From: Folioceros fuciformis
Lineage: Eukaryota; Anthocerotophyta; Anthocerotopsida; Anthocerotales
DNA length: 37,091 bases
Reading direction: 5' to 3'
Assembly (NCBI GenBank): GCA_049999805.1
Contig: JBNGIO010006247.1
Location: 112,726-149,816, forward strand
Positions 1 through 10,634 of the stretch are shown here, piece after piece (positions within the stretch are counted from its first letter, which is position 1; each line of letters begins with the position of its first letter). A model generated the notes under the pieces. The model was not told the origin of the DNA, did no database searches, and saw only the letters and a program-made list of their open reading frames with translations. The translations under genes were made by a program, and so were the position numbers.

Positions 1-778
1 GTAAATTGTTTTACTCCAACTTACTCCATACGTGCAGACGACGTACCCTAGTTTAGATATCTATACGTCTGAGAATTTTCTTTAATATATCTTCTTCTCC
101 TTTCTATATATAGTTTTTTTTCCTCAAAATTATAAAATATTGTAAAAAGAAAAATAAGATGAAAAGACCCATTTGCTGTATAAGAGTGAAAAAAAAATCC
201 ACCAAGATGCATGGGCAAAAATGGATTAGAGTATAAATTAATTATTTTTTTAATAAAATAATACTCTAATATAATCTAAAATTTTAATCTTAAATCTATT
301 TTTACTTTAGTGAATAGTTTTTATCTGTATGAAAATAATTTATATTTATTATCTTAGTCAATGATACCACCAAAAGAACTCATATATGTATGTTACTATA
401 GTTTGTTTATAATTATCCATCCATATTGAATTAGTATTGTTTTTCGACCTTTCGTCTTAGTCAAAGGTACTAATCATTGCTCATGAAGAATTTCAATGCA
501 TTGACAATTGACATGACTTTTGTACATATTTATGTAGTTTTTTTAAAATAAATAGATCACCATCCTTTCTATGTAGTTGGTCGACATCTAGGACCCTACA
601 TATTAATTGATATTTTATTGAAAAGAGATGGAGATCCATCTCTTTTAATCCTCATGGTTGTTATAAAACTATCAAACCTGGAACTTCTATTCATGAAAAC
701 AAATATGATGCATTTGTTTTTGCAACTACCTTGACTTTGTGTTAGCTTGGACCTTGTACAAAAGTATCCAAGTAGCTT

Positions 779-878
779 NNNNNNNNNNNNNNNNNNNNNN
801 NNNNNNNNNNNNNNNNNNNNNNNNNNNNNNNNNNNNNNNNNNNNNNNNNNNNNNNNNNNNNNNNNNNNNNNNNNNNNN
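779..878. other. Assembly gap (100 N)
   Basis: A run of exactly 100 N, the usual placeholder for a gap of unknown size. An apparent reading frame spanning it should be ignored. Confidence 0.98.
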
Positions 879-977
879 GCTTCAAGCTTGCTATTGTTCA
901 CCATAGTGATGACTTCCTAAGGTGCTTTCAGTAAAATGAAATTTTTCTATGTCGGCATGGAATTAGTGATTGAGATC

Positions 978-1063
978 ATTAAGAGATGCCATCTCTTAAT
1001 GAGATCTTAATGAGATGCTATATGTTGAGTGATTGCTGCCATTGGCAGCAATCACTCAACATA
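978..1063. repeat. Two adjacent perfect hairpins
   Basis: The first inverted repeat has 10-bp perfect arms at 978-987 and 991-1000 with a 3-base loop. The second has 20-bp perfect arms at 1021-1040 and 1044-1063 with the 3-base loop ATT. The spacer between them repeats the words TTAATGAGAT and GAGATC. The pair could be part of a small inverted-repeat transposon or a foldback element. No target-site duplication was identified. Confidence 0.85.
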
Positions 1064-1205
1064 GATACAGTCATTATCACACACACAAGTAAGGATAAGC
1101 TATGTCTTCAGTACGAAGATCAGAGCTTATGATTACAATTAATAAGCAAAGCATTTCATAGATGTAGGCATTATACAATCTTTTAAGGTGAATTATAAGG
1201 TAAAT

Positions 1206-1434
1206 TGTTAGAAATTATTGAGAACACTTTAGGTTATGGCAAGAGTTTAGGGTTTAGGGTTTAGGGTTCAACGATGATGTCAGTCCTCAGTCTTTGTGAT
1301 ATCACAGCTTGGAACTCGTTAGAAATTGTTGAGAACACTTTAGGTTATGGCAAGAGTTTAGGGTTTAGGGTTTAGGGTTTAGGGTTCAACGATGATGTCA
1401 GTCCTCAGTCTTTGTGATATCACAGCTTGGAACT
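1206..1434 (+). repeat. Duplicated block with interstitial telomere repeats
   Basis: A block of about 113 bases occurs twice head to tail, first at about 1206-1318 and again at about 1319-1434. Both copies start with TTAGAAATT, carry a short run of TTTAGGG units and end with GCTTGGAACT. The copies are nearly identical except that the second has one extra TTTAGGG unit. TTTAGGG is the canonical land-plant telomere repeat, so this is an interstitial telomeric tract inside a tandem duplication. Confidence 0.9.
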
Positions 1435-2264
1435 TGTGGTGGGGTCTTCATAACAGGGCACTGTCTAGCATGGACACTTTGTCCTCCTTCAGCATTCAAG
1501 CTCCATGATCATGAGTGTAGCATCACTTTGGCATGCAGAAAGCAAGATGCACCCTTCATTGAAACGAGAAGAACACAAGGTTATTAGATTGATCCACAAA
1601 CACAATCCATGGACTCAATTATAGCCGATGGTGAGGCTGAAGCTTTATACAACTTTTTGCTTATGTAGATATTTTACTATGAAGTTTCCAAAACCTCTCC
1701 CCCCTTTCCAATGCAAATATCTTCATTTATTTCCAATGAAAATATCTCCATTTATCTCCTTATATGTCGTTCCATAGACTTTTCCTTCCGAATGAATGGC
1801 TCACATCCTTCTTCTAGCAACCTTCTCTCTCATGCCCCTATAATAAACTTGCACATAAATCTTAATAAATCATTTATTATTATTAAATTAATGATAATAA
1901 TACGCAGTACTTCCTGGCTCCATGGATAGATGTAGTAAGCTAGATTCATCACAATATATAAATGCACATCCGCGGCTAGGGGAAGAGGGTAGGTAGACTC
2001 CATTAGTCCACATGGGTGGGCGTTCACAAAAAAAAATAGACTATCTACGACTACGGAGTGGGCATCTGGTCGGTCGTCTGACCAACGCCAAGGGTAGTCG
2101 CACATGGGGCACGGACAGGCGGTTTTCTAATGGAGGACCTTTTGTGGGACGGATAGCGTACTTAAAGACAGATAGGACTGAGGTTCTCACAACAGGCTGA
2201 GCACTCAATCACATTCCAGCCTTCCAGCGTCGGTACTCCAGCACCCAGACACTTTCTTGTGAAG

Positions 2265-5098
2265 ATGGCGTCTGCGATGTTGCAGTCCGGCAGAGGCATG
2301 TCCATGCTTTTTACCTCCATCAAGCGCTTGGACTCCAGCAGACCATTTTCCACGCTCGTTCCCACCTTCCTGCGCTTGCAAAGGGGAGCTGGTGAGTCTG
2401 TTTCGACAAATTTGTGTCTCTGCGACTTCGTTTCCTGTCAGCATTGATAATGTGTCACTCCAACATGCCTGTCTACCAGTCGGCCTGGCTGCTTGGCACA
2501 TTGTTTCTCATGGTTTGCTGGATTCCACCTTGTGTCCAACGCAGCGGTGCTGCCAGCTCGCTGCCAGCAGAAAGCGGCCACCCGTGAATACGCACAGCCT
2601 TCTTCCTACGTGGAGGAAGAACCCCTCAAGTGTCCCTTCGATGTCAAGTATACGAAGCTTCTGATCAATGGGGAGTTTGTGGATGCGGCTTCTGGTATGT
2701 CTCGCGTGGATTGAGGCTTCCTTGCCTTCATCCTCGGGACGGTTGTGGTGACTGCGGGAGCCCCAATTGGTTGCTCTTGTGGCAGGGAAAACGTTTGCGA
2801 CTGTGGACCCCCGAACAGGACAAGTGATAGCTCAGGTGGCAGAGGGAGACAAAGAGGACGTGGACAGAGCTGTAGCAGCGGCTCGGAAGGCCTTTGAGGA
2901 TGGGCCGTGGTCCAAATTGTCTGCCTATGTAACTTACTTTGGCCCAACTGCGCCAGCATTTCCTCCACGTCAACGAATGCCGCAATGTCAAGTTCATTTA
3001 TGTCTTCTCGCCATGTCTGGATGGCGTTTGCGAATAATGCGTTTCCACACGCTGCATCTCACAGGAGCGGTCAAAAATTCTGCTCCGATTTGCCGATCTT
3101 CTGGAGCAGCACGCGGATGAAGTAGGAGCGATCGAGACATTAGACAACGGGAAACCATACGAGTATGCCAAGATGGAAACAATCGAGAGCGCCAGAGTAT
3201 TTCGCTACTTTGCGGGTACTGTGCTGTGTAAAATTGCGGAGTTTATTTCATGAGCATCAGTAGTTGCCCACCTCTGCTGCCTAGCTCCAAGGTGAGAGTC
3301 TGGNNNNNNNNNNNNNNNNNNNNNNNNNNNNNNNNNNNNNNNNNNNNNNNNNNNNNNNNNNNNNNNNNNNNNNNNNNNNNNNNNNNNNNNNNNNNNNNNN
3401 NNNCTCTGATGGCCCGTACCAGGTCCAGACATTCCATGAACCCTTGGGAGTCGTGGGATCAATCCTGCCATGGAATGTCCCTATCATCATGTTTGCGTGG
3501 AAAGTGGCTCCTGCCCTGGCTGCGGGGAACACAGTCGTTCTCAAACCAGCTGAGCAGACTCCATTGTCAGCAATATTGGCTGCGAAGCTCGGCTTAGAGG
3601 TATGAATTCCGTGCTTGTTTCGTGTAAATCGCAAGACTGTTGACAACCGCCTCTTGCTCACGCCAACTTTCAACTCGTGTTGCTGTGCTTCATGAAGGCT
3701 GGACTGCCACCAGGTGTGCTCAACATAATTCCAGGATTCGGTGCCACTGCTGGCGCAGCTATTGCAAATCACATGGACATCGATAAGGTACCTACCTACC
3801 TAGTCTAGTACTCACAATGTCACAAGCTTCCAGCACATTGTCGTCCTTGGAGCACCTCGTCACATCTCTTTTCGCTTCCAGGTTTCATTCACAGGATCAA
3901 CTGATGTCGGAAAGATTATCCTCCAAGCAGCAGCCAAAAGCAACCTCAAGAAAGTGACACTTGAACTTGGTGGAAAGTCTCCTTTCATCGTCTGCGGGGA
4001 TGCAGACGTGGATCACGCAGTCGAGACAGCCCACTATGCTCTCTTTTACAATCAGGTAGGCACACTTGGATCAACCCGGAAACCGTGGCTCTGTGATTTA
4101 GTTTTGGACTGCACCAGTGTGAGACAACAATCTTTTCCTTGATTGGCAATCCGCACTTGGTTTCGTGCAGGGCCAGGTTTGCTGTGCTGGCTCAAGAACT
4201 TTCGTCCACGAAAGCGTGTACGACGAGTTCGTGGAGAAGGCCAAGAACCGAGCTCTTCGTCGGAAAGTGGGTGATCCTTTCAGGAGCGGAATCGAACAGG
4301 GTCCTCAGGTGAGCTCAAATCAGCTCCTTCCGAACGCCCTGCCATAACACGATTGTGTTTTCTGTTCCTTTTCCATTGCAAGCTTTCAGTACTAGGGCAA
4401 GTGACAAGTAGTGGCACCATCCATCCCATTCTTGTTGCAGGTGGACCAGCAACAGTTTCACAGGATCCTGGGCTACATCGATTATGGGCAGCAAGAAGGT
4501 GCACGTCTTCTCACGGGCGGGCAACGCGTTGGCGACAGAGGATATTACATACAACCCACCGTTTTTGCCGATGTCAAGGTAAAATCACCGAGCGATAAAC
4601 AGCCGCATATGGCCCTCCCACCACTTGTAACAGTCACTGATAGCTGCTGCTTTTCCAATCTGTCAGGATGACATGAAGATATCACGGGAAGAGATTTTCG
4701 GGCCAGTTCAGATTATCACCAAGTTCAAGTACGTTGCATACTAACAATCTCTGCTTTAGTACTTCGAACGGGGAGTGAGTGACTGGCCGGTGAATTCATG
4801 GGACATGTCATTGACACTTGGCAGGACAATAGAAGAAGTAATCGCCAGGGCAAACGACTCCATTTACGGACTGGCGTCAGGGGTGTTCACCAAGAATTTG
4901 GAGACAGCCAACACGTTGACTCATGCCATCAAGGCGGGTACAGTGTGGGTCAATTGCTTTTTCGTGCTGGACGCTGCCATTCCCTTCGGAGGCTACAAGC
5001 AGAGCGGAATCGGTAGAGAAAAGGGTTTGGAAGGTCTGATGAGTTACTTGCAGGTCAAGGCTGTGGCCCAGCCGCTCCGTAGTGCTACTGGGTGGTGA
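2265..5098 (+). CDS. ALDH2B: Mitochondrial aldehyde dehydrogenase (ALDH2 family)
   Basis: NAD-dependent aldehyde dehydrogenase, expected to oxidise acetaldehyde and other aldehydes to acids in the mitochondrion. Exons: 2265-2391, 2545-2694, 2786-2928, 3065-3215, one exon running out of the gap (3404-3599), 3698-3787, 3882-4055, 4171-4308, 4441-4578, 4667-4728 and 4825-5098. All visible junctions are GT..AG and phase-consistent. The N-terminus is Ser/Arg/Leu-rich, like a mitochondrial presequence. Family hallmarks are PWNVP before the nucleotide site, FTGSTDVGK (NAD binding), LELGGKSP (the general-base Glu region), GQVCCAGSR (the catalytic Cys) and EIFGPV. The end is [13 protein letters not shown] plus the usual C-terminal tail. 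The only missing piece is the segment between FAG and SDGPYQ, about a dozen residues, which lies in the assembly gap. The start is the first ATG, at 2265, six bases after an in-frame GTG. Confidence 0.95.
3304..3403. other. Assembly gap (100 N) inside ALDH2
   Basis: A placeholder gap that removes the 5' part of the fifth ALDH exon. Family comparison predicts that only a dozen or so codons are lost, so the gene is interrupted by the assembly and not by mutation. Confidence 0.98.
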
Positions 5099-5867
5099 CA
5101 GCCTCCCTGTCATGTCACGATGTAACACCTCCATCATAACAATACCTTTGCTCGTAAACAAACTTCCGTTTCGTCAAGTTCAAGTCCTTCGCTGAGGGGG
5201 TGGCCTCCCACTGTCTCCACATCAGTGCACAGAGGAATCATAACTACAAAAATTAATACGACTCGCTGGCCACAATGGCAGGTGGGCCGGGGACGCTCAG
5301 GTCATCAGCTTCCTCCTTCGGGGACTCAGGTGCCGCCTGCTCCATACAGCAACTCTCGTGTTAACAATGGTCTCATTCGAAACCCTCACCAAAGAACTGA
5401 ATAAAAAGCCATCAAGGCCACAGACAGAACAAACACCAGAACTCCATTAGTGCTGCATCCCATGAGTTCCTCTGCGAACACGAGGACATCAGACATTTCA
5501 ACGTCATAGCTTCCGGCTAGGTTATCACCTACCCAAAGCTTCACAATGTCCACCTACAAGAACTGGCAAACAGGACATCATGAGGAGAGTAGAGTTCCAT
5601 GTGGCAATATTGTCCTCTAATGTTAGATATTCCCCGTCAATGGAGGAGACAGGCTTGTCCACCAAGCGTGCCAAAGAATACGCCTTAGAGGCCCAAATAT
5701 GTGGTTGCCAGCCGACAAGTTCTAACAAACGACAGCACCAACCGCTGAATCATGTGTTCTCAATTGGGACTCCACATAGAGAACCATCAGTCATGCATTA
5801 CAGAAAGCATGGTACTGACATGGGTCTGACAGCCAAAGAGCTATGTCCATCAACCTTGTAGCAGCAT
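5099..5867. other. Convergent 3' region between ALDH2 and RER1
   Basis: The two flanking genes converge here, so this stretch should hold both 3' untranslated regions. No coding sequence with family support was seen. Short open frames, such as the one at 5580-5861, lack recognisable protein features. Confidence 0.6.
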
Positions 5868-7157
5868 CTAATCTTTGGAAGAGCTTGCCTTGTCAGACGC
5901 CGCCGACTTCTTCCCACGATTGTAGCGCTGCACCCAGAACCACAATGTTCAGGTTTATCCGAGAGAAACAACAAAGACAAACTACATAACAGGCATAAAA
6001 CCAGATCCAGCGCCATGATATGTTTTCAGTGACACAAGCTGGATGCCATGGCATAACAACCATCCCCACGCTGGACCCTAGTTGTGAATCCAGCAAAACC
6101 TCACACACAGATGAAAAAGGTGACACTAAGAGGGATTCAGAATAATACCTGCTTTCCGAAGGAGAAGGGCACATATCTATACTTAATCATGTGTCTAATT
6201 TGTCGCTTCATCGTCAACACGAAAAGGACAATCCAATACAGCAGCAAGATTGGCCAGAACACTGGGACGTCGAAGATGGAGAAAAAAGTCAAAGCAAATG
6301 CGACGCAGAAGGCCTTAGTCAGCGCATACCTGCACAGACGTCACCCATTTTAAGTCTAAGCCAACAACTCAGTCCGTGCCAGCCAGATCCGTAGGCAACA
6401 AGAGAACAACAGAGAGGGATAGGAAGACATCCTAGAATAAGCTCCTGGCCGAACAGGAAGACAAGTCTCAACGTTAAAGACACATTCAGCCTAGAGTTTC
6501 AGCTGAATTTATCATTCCAAGCCCCTTGGAAGTAGCAGCATTACCAGTGGTGCACAGACTTGACGGCAGCAAAGCATGCTACTCACTCCACAACGGCGAA
6601 AGAGTATTGAAAACAACCAGGTTGAGCAACAACTAGTAGCTCGGTTGGTAGGGATACAAAGAAACAGATCAGACCTCTTCATCAGGAAACGTGAGGGGGT
6701 ATGCCGCTCCATTCGATACGCATCCCTCCGAAGCTAGTACACGAGAAGGGAAAACAACAGGATCCTAACAGGCAGCAAGTGACACACAGGCAAGGTAAGA
6801 AGCAAACCAGAATTTGAACTCCGGCAGCCGACGAATGAAGGGCTTGAACTCATCACTGCCCTTGGTGGGCAAGGCAGGCCCCTCATTCTCGGGGTCGATT
6901 TGAGGAGAAAGGAACCCTATCAAGAGGTTGAGGATGTAAATCCCCAAGCCGTATGTGACGATGTAGAAACCCTTGACCGAATATACTCGAAGGCAGTAGA
7001 TTGCGAAAGCCACGAGAGAGCCGGTCCAGCGGGCCACGGGATGCGGTGTGGACTTGTCCAGATAATACTGGAACTTGCGAGCCAGATTGTCCCGCCACTT
7101 CACAGCGGGTGCTTTGCCTGCTCCCAAGGTCGCATCATCGCCGTAGAACCCTTCCAT
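5868..7157 (-). CDS. RER1: RER1 retrieval receptor
   Basis: A four-pass membrane protein of the early Golgi that returns escaped ER membrane proteins via COPI vesicles. Three exons: 6808-7157, 6149-6329 and 5868-5927, totalling 591 nt and 196 residues, a normal length for the family. Phases agree at both junctions: FW is split across the first intron and the second junction is phase 0. Family blocks are [15 protein letters not shown], the hydrophobic pairs around [21 protein letters not shown] and [32 protein letters not shown], then [16 protein letters not shown]. The C-terminal tail is basic and serine-rich, beginning RYNRGKK. The first intron has a GTTTGC donor, weaker than most. The two introns, about 478 and 221 bases, are longer than those of neighbouring genes. 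Confidence 0.95.
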
Positions 7158-7936
7158 CGCGGCTGGCTGTGGTGGAAATACAACCTAGAGCAACCTGCGC
7201 CCCTAGCCCCTGGCAGTCCCACGTCGGGACCAGGTGCCTGCAGTGTGAAACCCTGCGATCGGAAAGGCGTGCTTCCGCAGCTCCCTACATCCATTTGCTG
7301 CAAAGCAACCCCACAGCTCCCATGGCGAAATACGGCAAGGAAGGAAAGCGCAGATCTTCCTACACAGTATTCAGTCGGTGATGACCGGCACTCGGACCAC
7401 AACTACAGTCGCGACGCAAAGATCGTCAACAACAAAAGCACAAGGCGACTGGATTCCACGATGCCGAACATACCATTCTACTGCTAACTGGGGTTTCCGC
7501 AACCACAGTTATGGTTTGGTTTTTATCGACCTCTTCCAAAAGCCCGAGATCCCGTTGCCACACGTACGCGTGTATAGCTCTTATTTCATGGGGATTTCTT
7601 AAGAATAGGTACTGCGAAGATGCTGGTGTCCCTCGTCAATCGTCCCGCCTTCGCACAGACGCGCAGAGCGCAGAACAAGGAGGTTTTTTGGTTTTCCTTT
7701 TGAGTAAATCGTGGGAACTTGTTCTTCAGCTAATGGCAGGGATTTGCGGAGCCATCGAATGCTTTCAACATTGTGCGAAGAAAATGTAGGCCACGTAATT
7801 TGAGCTTTGATACTTTGCTGGCAGTTCCTACAGTTGGAGATGACCGCTGATAGGTTCCAAACATTCAACAGGAGGTACTGACAAAGAATATAAAGAATTG
7901 ATTCATACAAATCTTCTGTACAAAGAGTGTGAAAGC
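7158..7936. other. Intergenic region between RER1 and gamma-glutamyltransferase A
   Basis: Both flanking genes read leftward, so this interval should contain the RER1 promoter and leader plus the 3' untranslated region of the transferase. Open frames on the plus strand (for example 6900-7487) overlap RER1 antisense and look like shadows of it. No TATA box could be assigned with confidence. Confidence 0.55.
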
Positions 7937-10634
7937 TTAGAAGCCCGCAGGTACACCATCCTTTCTCAAGTCGCTCACTCCGATCAGTTTGCCATAGACA
8001 AGGCCACTTGCAACTGCACGGTCTTGAAGGGGCTTCACAATGGTACTCAGATCTTGCACCACAACCTGAACGATGGCTCCTGATGACTTGCTCTCTAGAA
8101 CATGTCCTCTTTCCTTCAAAGCTTTGATGTAGTCACTGGAAAGCTCAATATGGTCCCCTGTCACCAGTGTCCAGTTTTCATACTGCACCACATTGGGGAG
8201 AAGCTGCACAGGAAACATGAGAGAAACATTAGGTGGAAATAGGGGGACCGAGCGGGGTCACCTTATCCATGACCCCAAGGCCAGCCACACCGCAAAGGGC
8301 TGCTTGACGCACCTGATGGTGCACACGGGGAGACAGCACAGAGCTCAGAGGGTCCATTCCCTTCACTAATAGATTGAGTATGACCTGGGCAACGGCGGTT
8401 ATGATTTTTGACCCACCAGAAGCTCCAAACACTCCCATAACCTGGCCATCCTGTGCCGGAAAGGTGGTCTTGCACACTCAGAGACTGTAAAGCTTGAGAT
8501 GAAGCATAGGCAAGCAAGAAAGGACTGAGGCGCACCTTGACAACAATTGTAGGAGCCATAGCAGACAGTGGGCGCTTTTTGGGTCTGATGAAGTTTGACG
8601 GTGAAGGGGGCAGCTTGTCTTCAGAGATATCCGTGGGGGCTGCAAAGTCATCCATCTCATTGTTGAGCAAGATCCCCGTGGAAGGTGACATGAAGAGAGA
8701 GCCGAATACGTCGTTCACTGTGCTGGTGAGCGATAATGCATTGCGCTCTCCATCCACAATACAAAAGTGGCTGGTACCGTGATCCGTCAGCTGGTTCCAA
8801 CTGCAGCAGACAAGGGCATCGTCACACGTTACGTTAGGGATTGTAGCTCCTCCAACAACAACTCCCAAGTACATGATGCGGCTTGCAAACACAAGCCACG
8901 ATGAACAATTTGTACCAAGCATCACACATCATGAGTTGCTGTTGCTTTTGCTTGTATCCTGCAGAAGAAGTATAGTGCAGTTTAGTGTAGTGGGAGCACA
9001 CCTTCCACCGTAATAGTCTGCTGAGAAAGTGGCGTTGTCTACTATCTGCTGCCGAAGCTGAGAAGCAAACTTGCGAGACAGCATGTCGTTCAAAACGTCT
9101 GTCACGTTCACGAAGTCCGGGTCACCTATATTCATACGGATGGCATACGTATGCTTGAAGGCCTCGACCATGCGGTGCAAGCCCAAAGTCCCCAGCACAT
9201 CGGCTGGTGACTTGTAGCTCGCAAGGATGTTCATAATCTGGCCTCCCACAGGAGCCTCACATTCAGGCGTCCATCCAAGAGTAGAGACAGGAAAGCAACA
9301 AGCGTTTTCCACACCCGGGTGATGCACGTGCACATACCAGAATCAAGGCTGCACCCCCAGACGAGGGCGGAGGCATCCCCAGCACACTGTACCCCATCAC
9401 CTCGGCATAGACAGGCTGCCGCACCTTCACCCGATACTCTGCCAGGTCCCTGCGAGTGAGAATGCCCCCTGCTGCGCGGACGTCCTTCACAATGGCTGCC
9501 CCAATGCTGCCTTGGTAGAACACCTTGGGCCCAAACCTGGCCACCAGGTCCAGGGTCTTGGCCAGCTTGGGCCGATAGCACACATCCCCGGCAACCAACC
9601 CGGTCCCATTCCGAGCCAGGAACTCGGCCAGGTCCGGGTTCCTCAAGATTTCCTCGCTCTTGGACTCGATCTTAGCCGCAAGGTAAGGCGTGACTTGAAA
9701 CCCAGCTCGGGCAATCCTGGCAGCCGGACGCACCAGGCTCCTCCATGGCAGCCTCCCGTGCCTCTTCCAGGCCAGGTGTAGGCCGGCCAGCTCCCCCGGA
9801 GTTCCCACAGACAGCGGCCCCACGGACTTGGCGTTCAGGTTATCCTGGTACATGTTCTGCATCGGAAGAGGCAGATTGCAAGCCACATTGAGTCACAGTC
9901 CTCAACTCAAATCCAGGCCAGGCCATGAAATGCCATGCCGTGCAGTGCAAAGAAGAGCAGAGAGCACCTCGGAAGCAGCGGCAGGAGCAGTCTCCCGCAT
10001 GTCGTACGCGAAGGCCTGGCCCGTGGCCAGCCTGAGCAGCATGAAAGCCCCGCCCCCCAGGCCGCTGGACTCGGGGTTCACCACCCCGAGGCACAGCGTT
10101 GTGGCCACAGCCGCGTCGACGGCATTTCCCCCATCCCCAAGCACGTCCCGGCCCACACGGGAGCACCTGACGTCGTCCGCAGCCACTACTGCGTGATCGG
10201 CCTCCACAATCTGGGGCTTTTGATTCTCGTATCCCGTGGGCCATCCAGAACCGAGCTGATGCTGCTGCTGCAGCTGCACGCTTGCACTTCCCTCACCGTA
10301 GACGGAGCGCCACTCCGAGACGCAAATGAGCACCACGACTGCGCTGCACGCCACCAGGCTCCCGATCACTGCAATCCCACCAACACAATTAACTCCTGAG
10401 CAAGCCCGCCCGTTCCCACTCCCAAATAAATCTTCCTCCCAATTTCGGTGCCTGCTCTCGTCGCAGCTGGAATTCACTCATGTTCTCACTCATCATAGCG
10501 GCCAACTTGGCGCCAACGGAGGCGGGACGGCGCGCAGATCGCAAGGCTGGAGCCGGGGCTGAGGCTGATGCTGAGGCTGATGCTGCCGGCTCCGCATCGG
10601 CCAGCAGAGGCCGCAGGGGCTCAAGGTCGGCCAT
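7937..10634 (-). CDS. Gamma-glutamyltransferase copy A, GGT4-like, membrane-anchored
   Basis: Ntn-hydrolase that removes the gamma-glutamyl group from glutathione and glutathione conjugates. It most resembles the vacuolar GGT4-type plant enzymes. Seven exons: 10490-10634, 9968-10395, 9338-9856, 9002-9237, 8536-8800, 8313-8450 and 7937-8203, giving 1998 nt and 665 residues. The second-exon frame has no ATG and is preceded directly by a stop. I therefore place the start in an upstream exon: ATG at 10634, donor GTGAGA, acceptor CTCAG, phase 1. The tail begins MADLEPLRPLL, an acidic-dileucine type sorting signal, followed by an Ala/Ser-rich stretch and one membrane anchor. Motifs include DMRETAPAAA, GMPPPSSGG and the autoprocessing nucleophile Thr452 in DHGTSHF. 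The substrate-binding motif reads PLSAM instead of the usual PLSSM. The C-terminus is GVSDLRKDGVPAGF. Confidence 0.92.

Larger units (their letters stand above)
1..2264. other. AT-rich intergenic region upstream of ALDH2
   Basis: No convincing coding sequence was found in this 2.2 kb stretch. The first 900 bases are strongly AT-rich and hold a 100-base assembly gap. Two hairpins (978-1063) and a duplicated telomere-repeat block (about 1206-1434) are listed separately. Composition becomes GC-richer after about 1960, which probably marks the ALDH2 promoter and 5' leader. No clear TATA box could be assigned. Confidence 0.6.

Noticed and set aside
596-904. Minus-strand open frame of 102 codons
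   Set aside because: It runs through the 100-N gap, so most of its length is not real sequence, and the rest is AT-rich without protein features.
3250-3772. Open frames spanning the second gap, on both strands
   Set aside because: They include N codons and are shadows of the aldehyde dehydrogenase exons, which read in another frame.
6900-7487. Plus-strand open frame of 195 codons
   Set aside because: It lies antisense to the first RER1 exon, whose protein is unmistakable. The plus-strand product has no recognisable features.
9902-10477. Transferase A starting at 10477
   Set aside because: The codon there is GTG directly after an in-frame TGA, and no ATG lies in this frame before the membrane anchor. 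The upstream exon with ATG at 10634 fits better.
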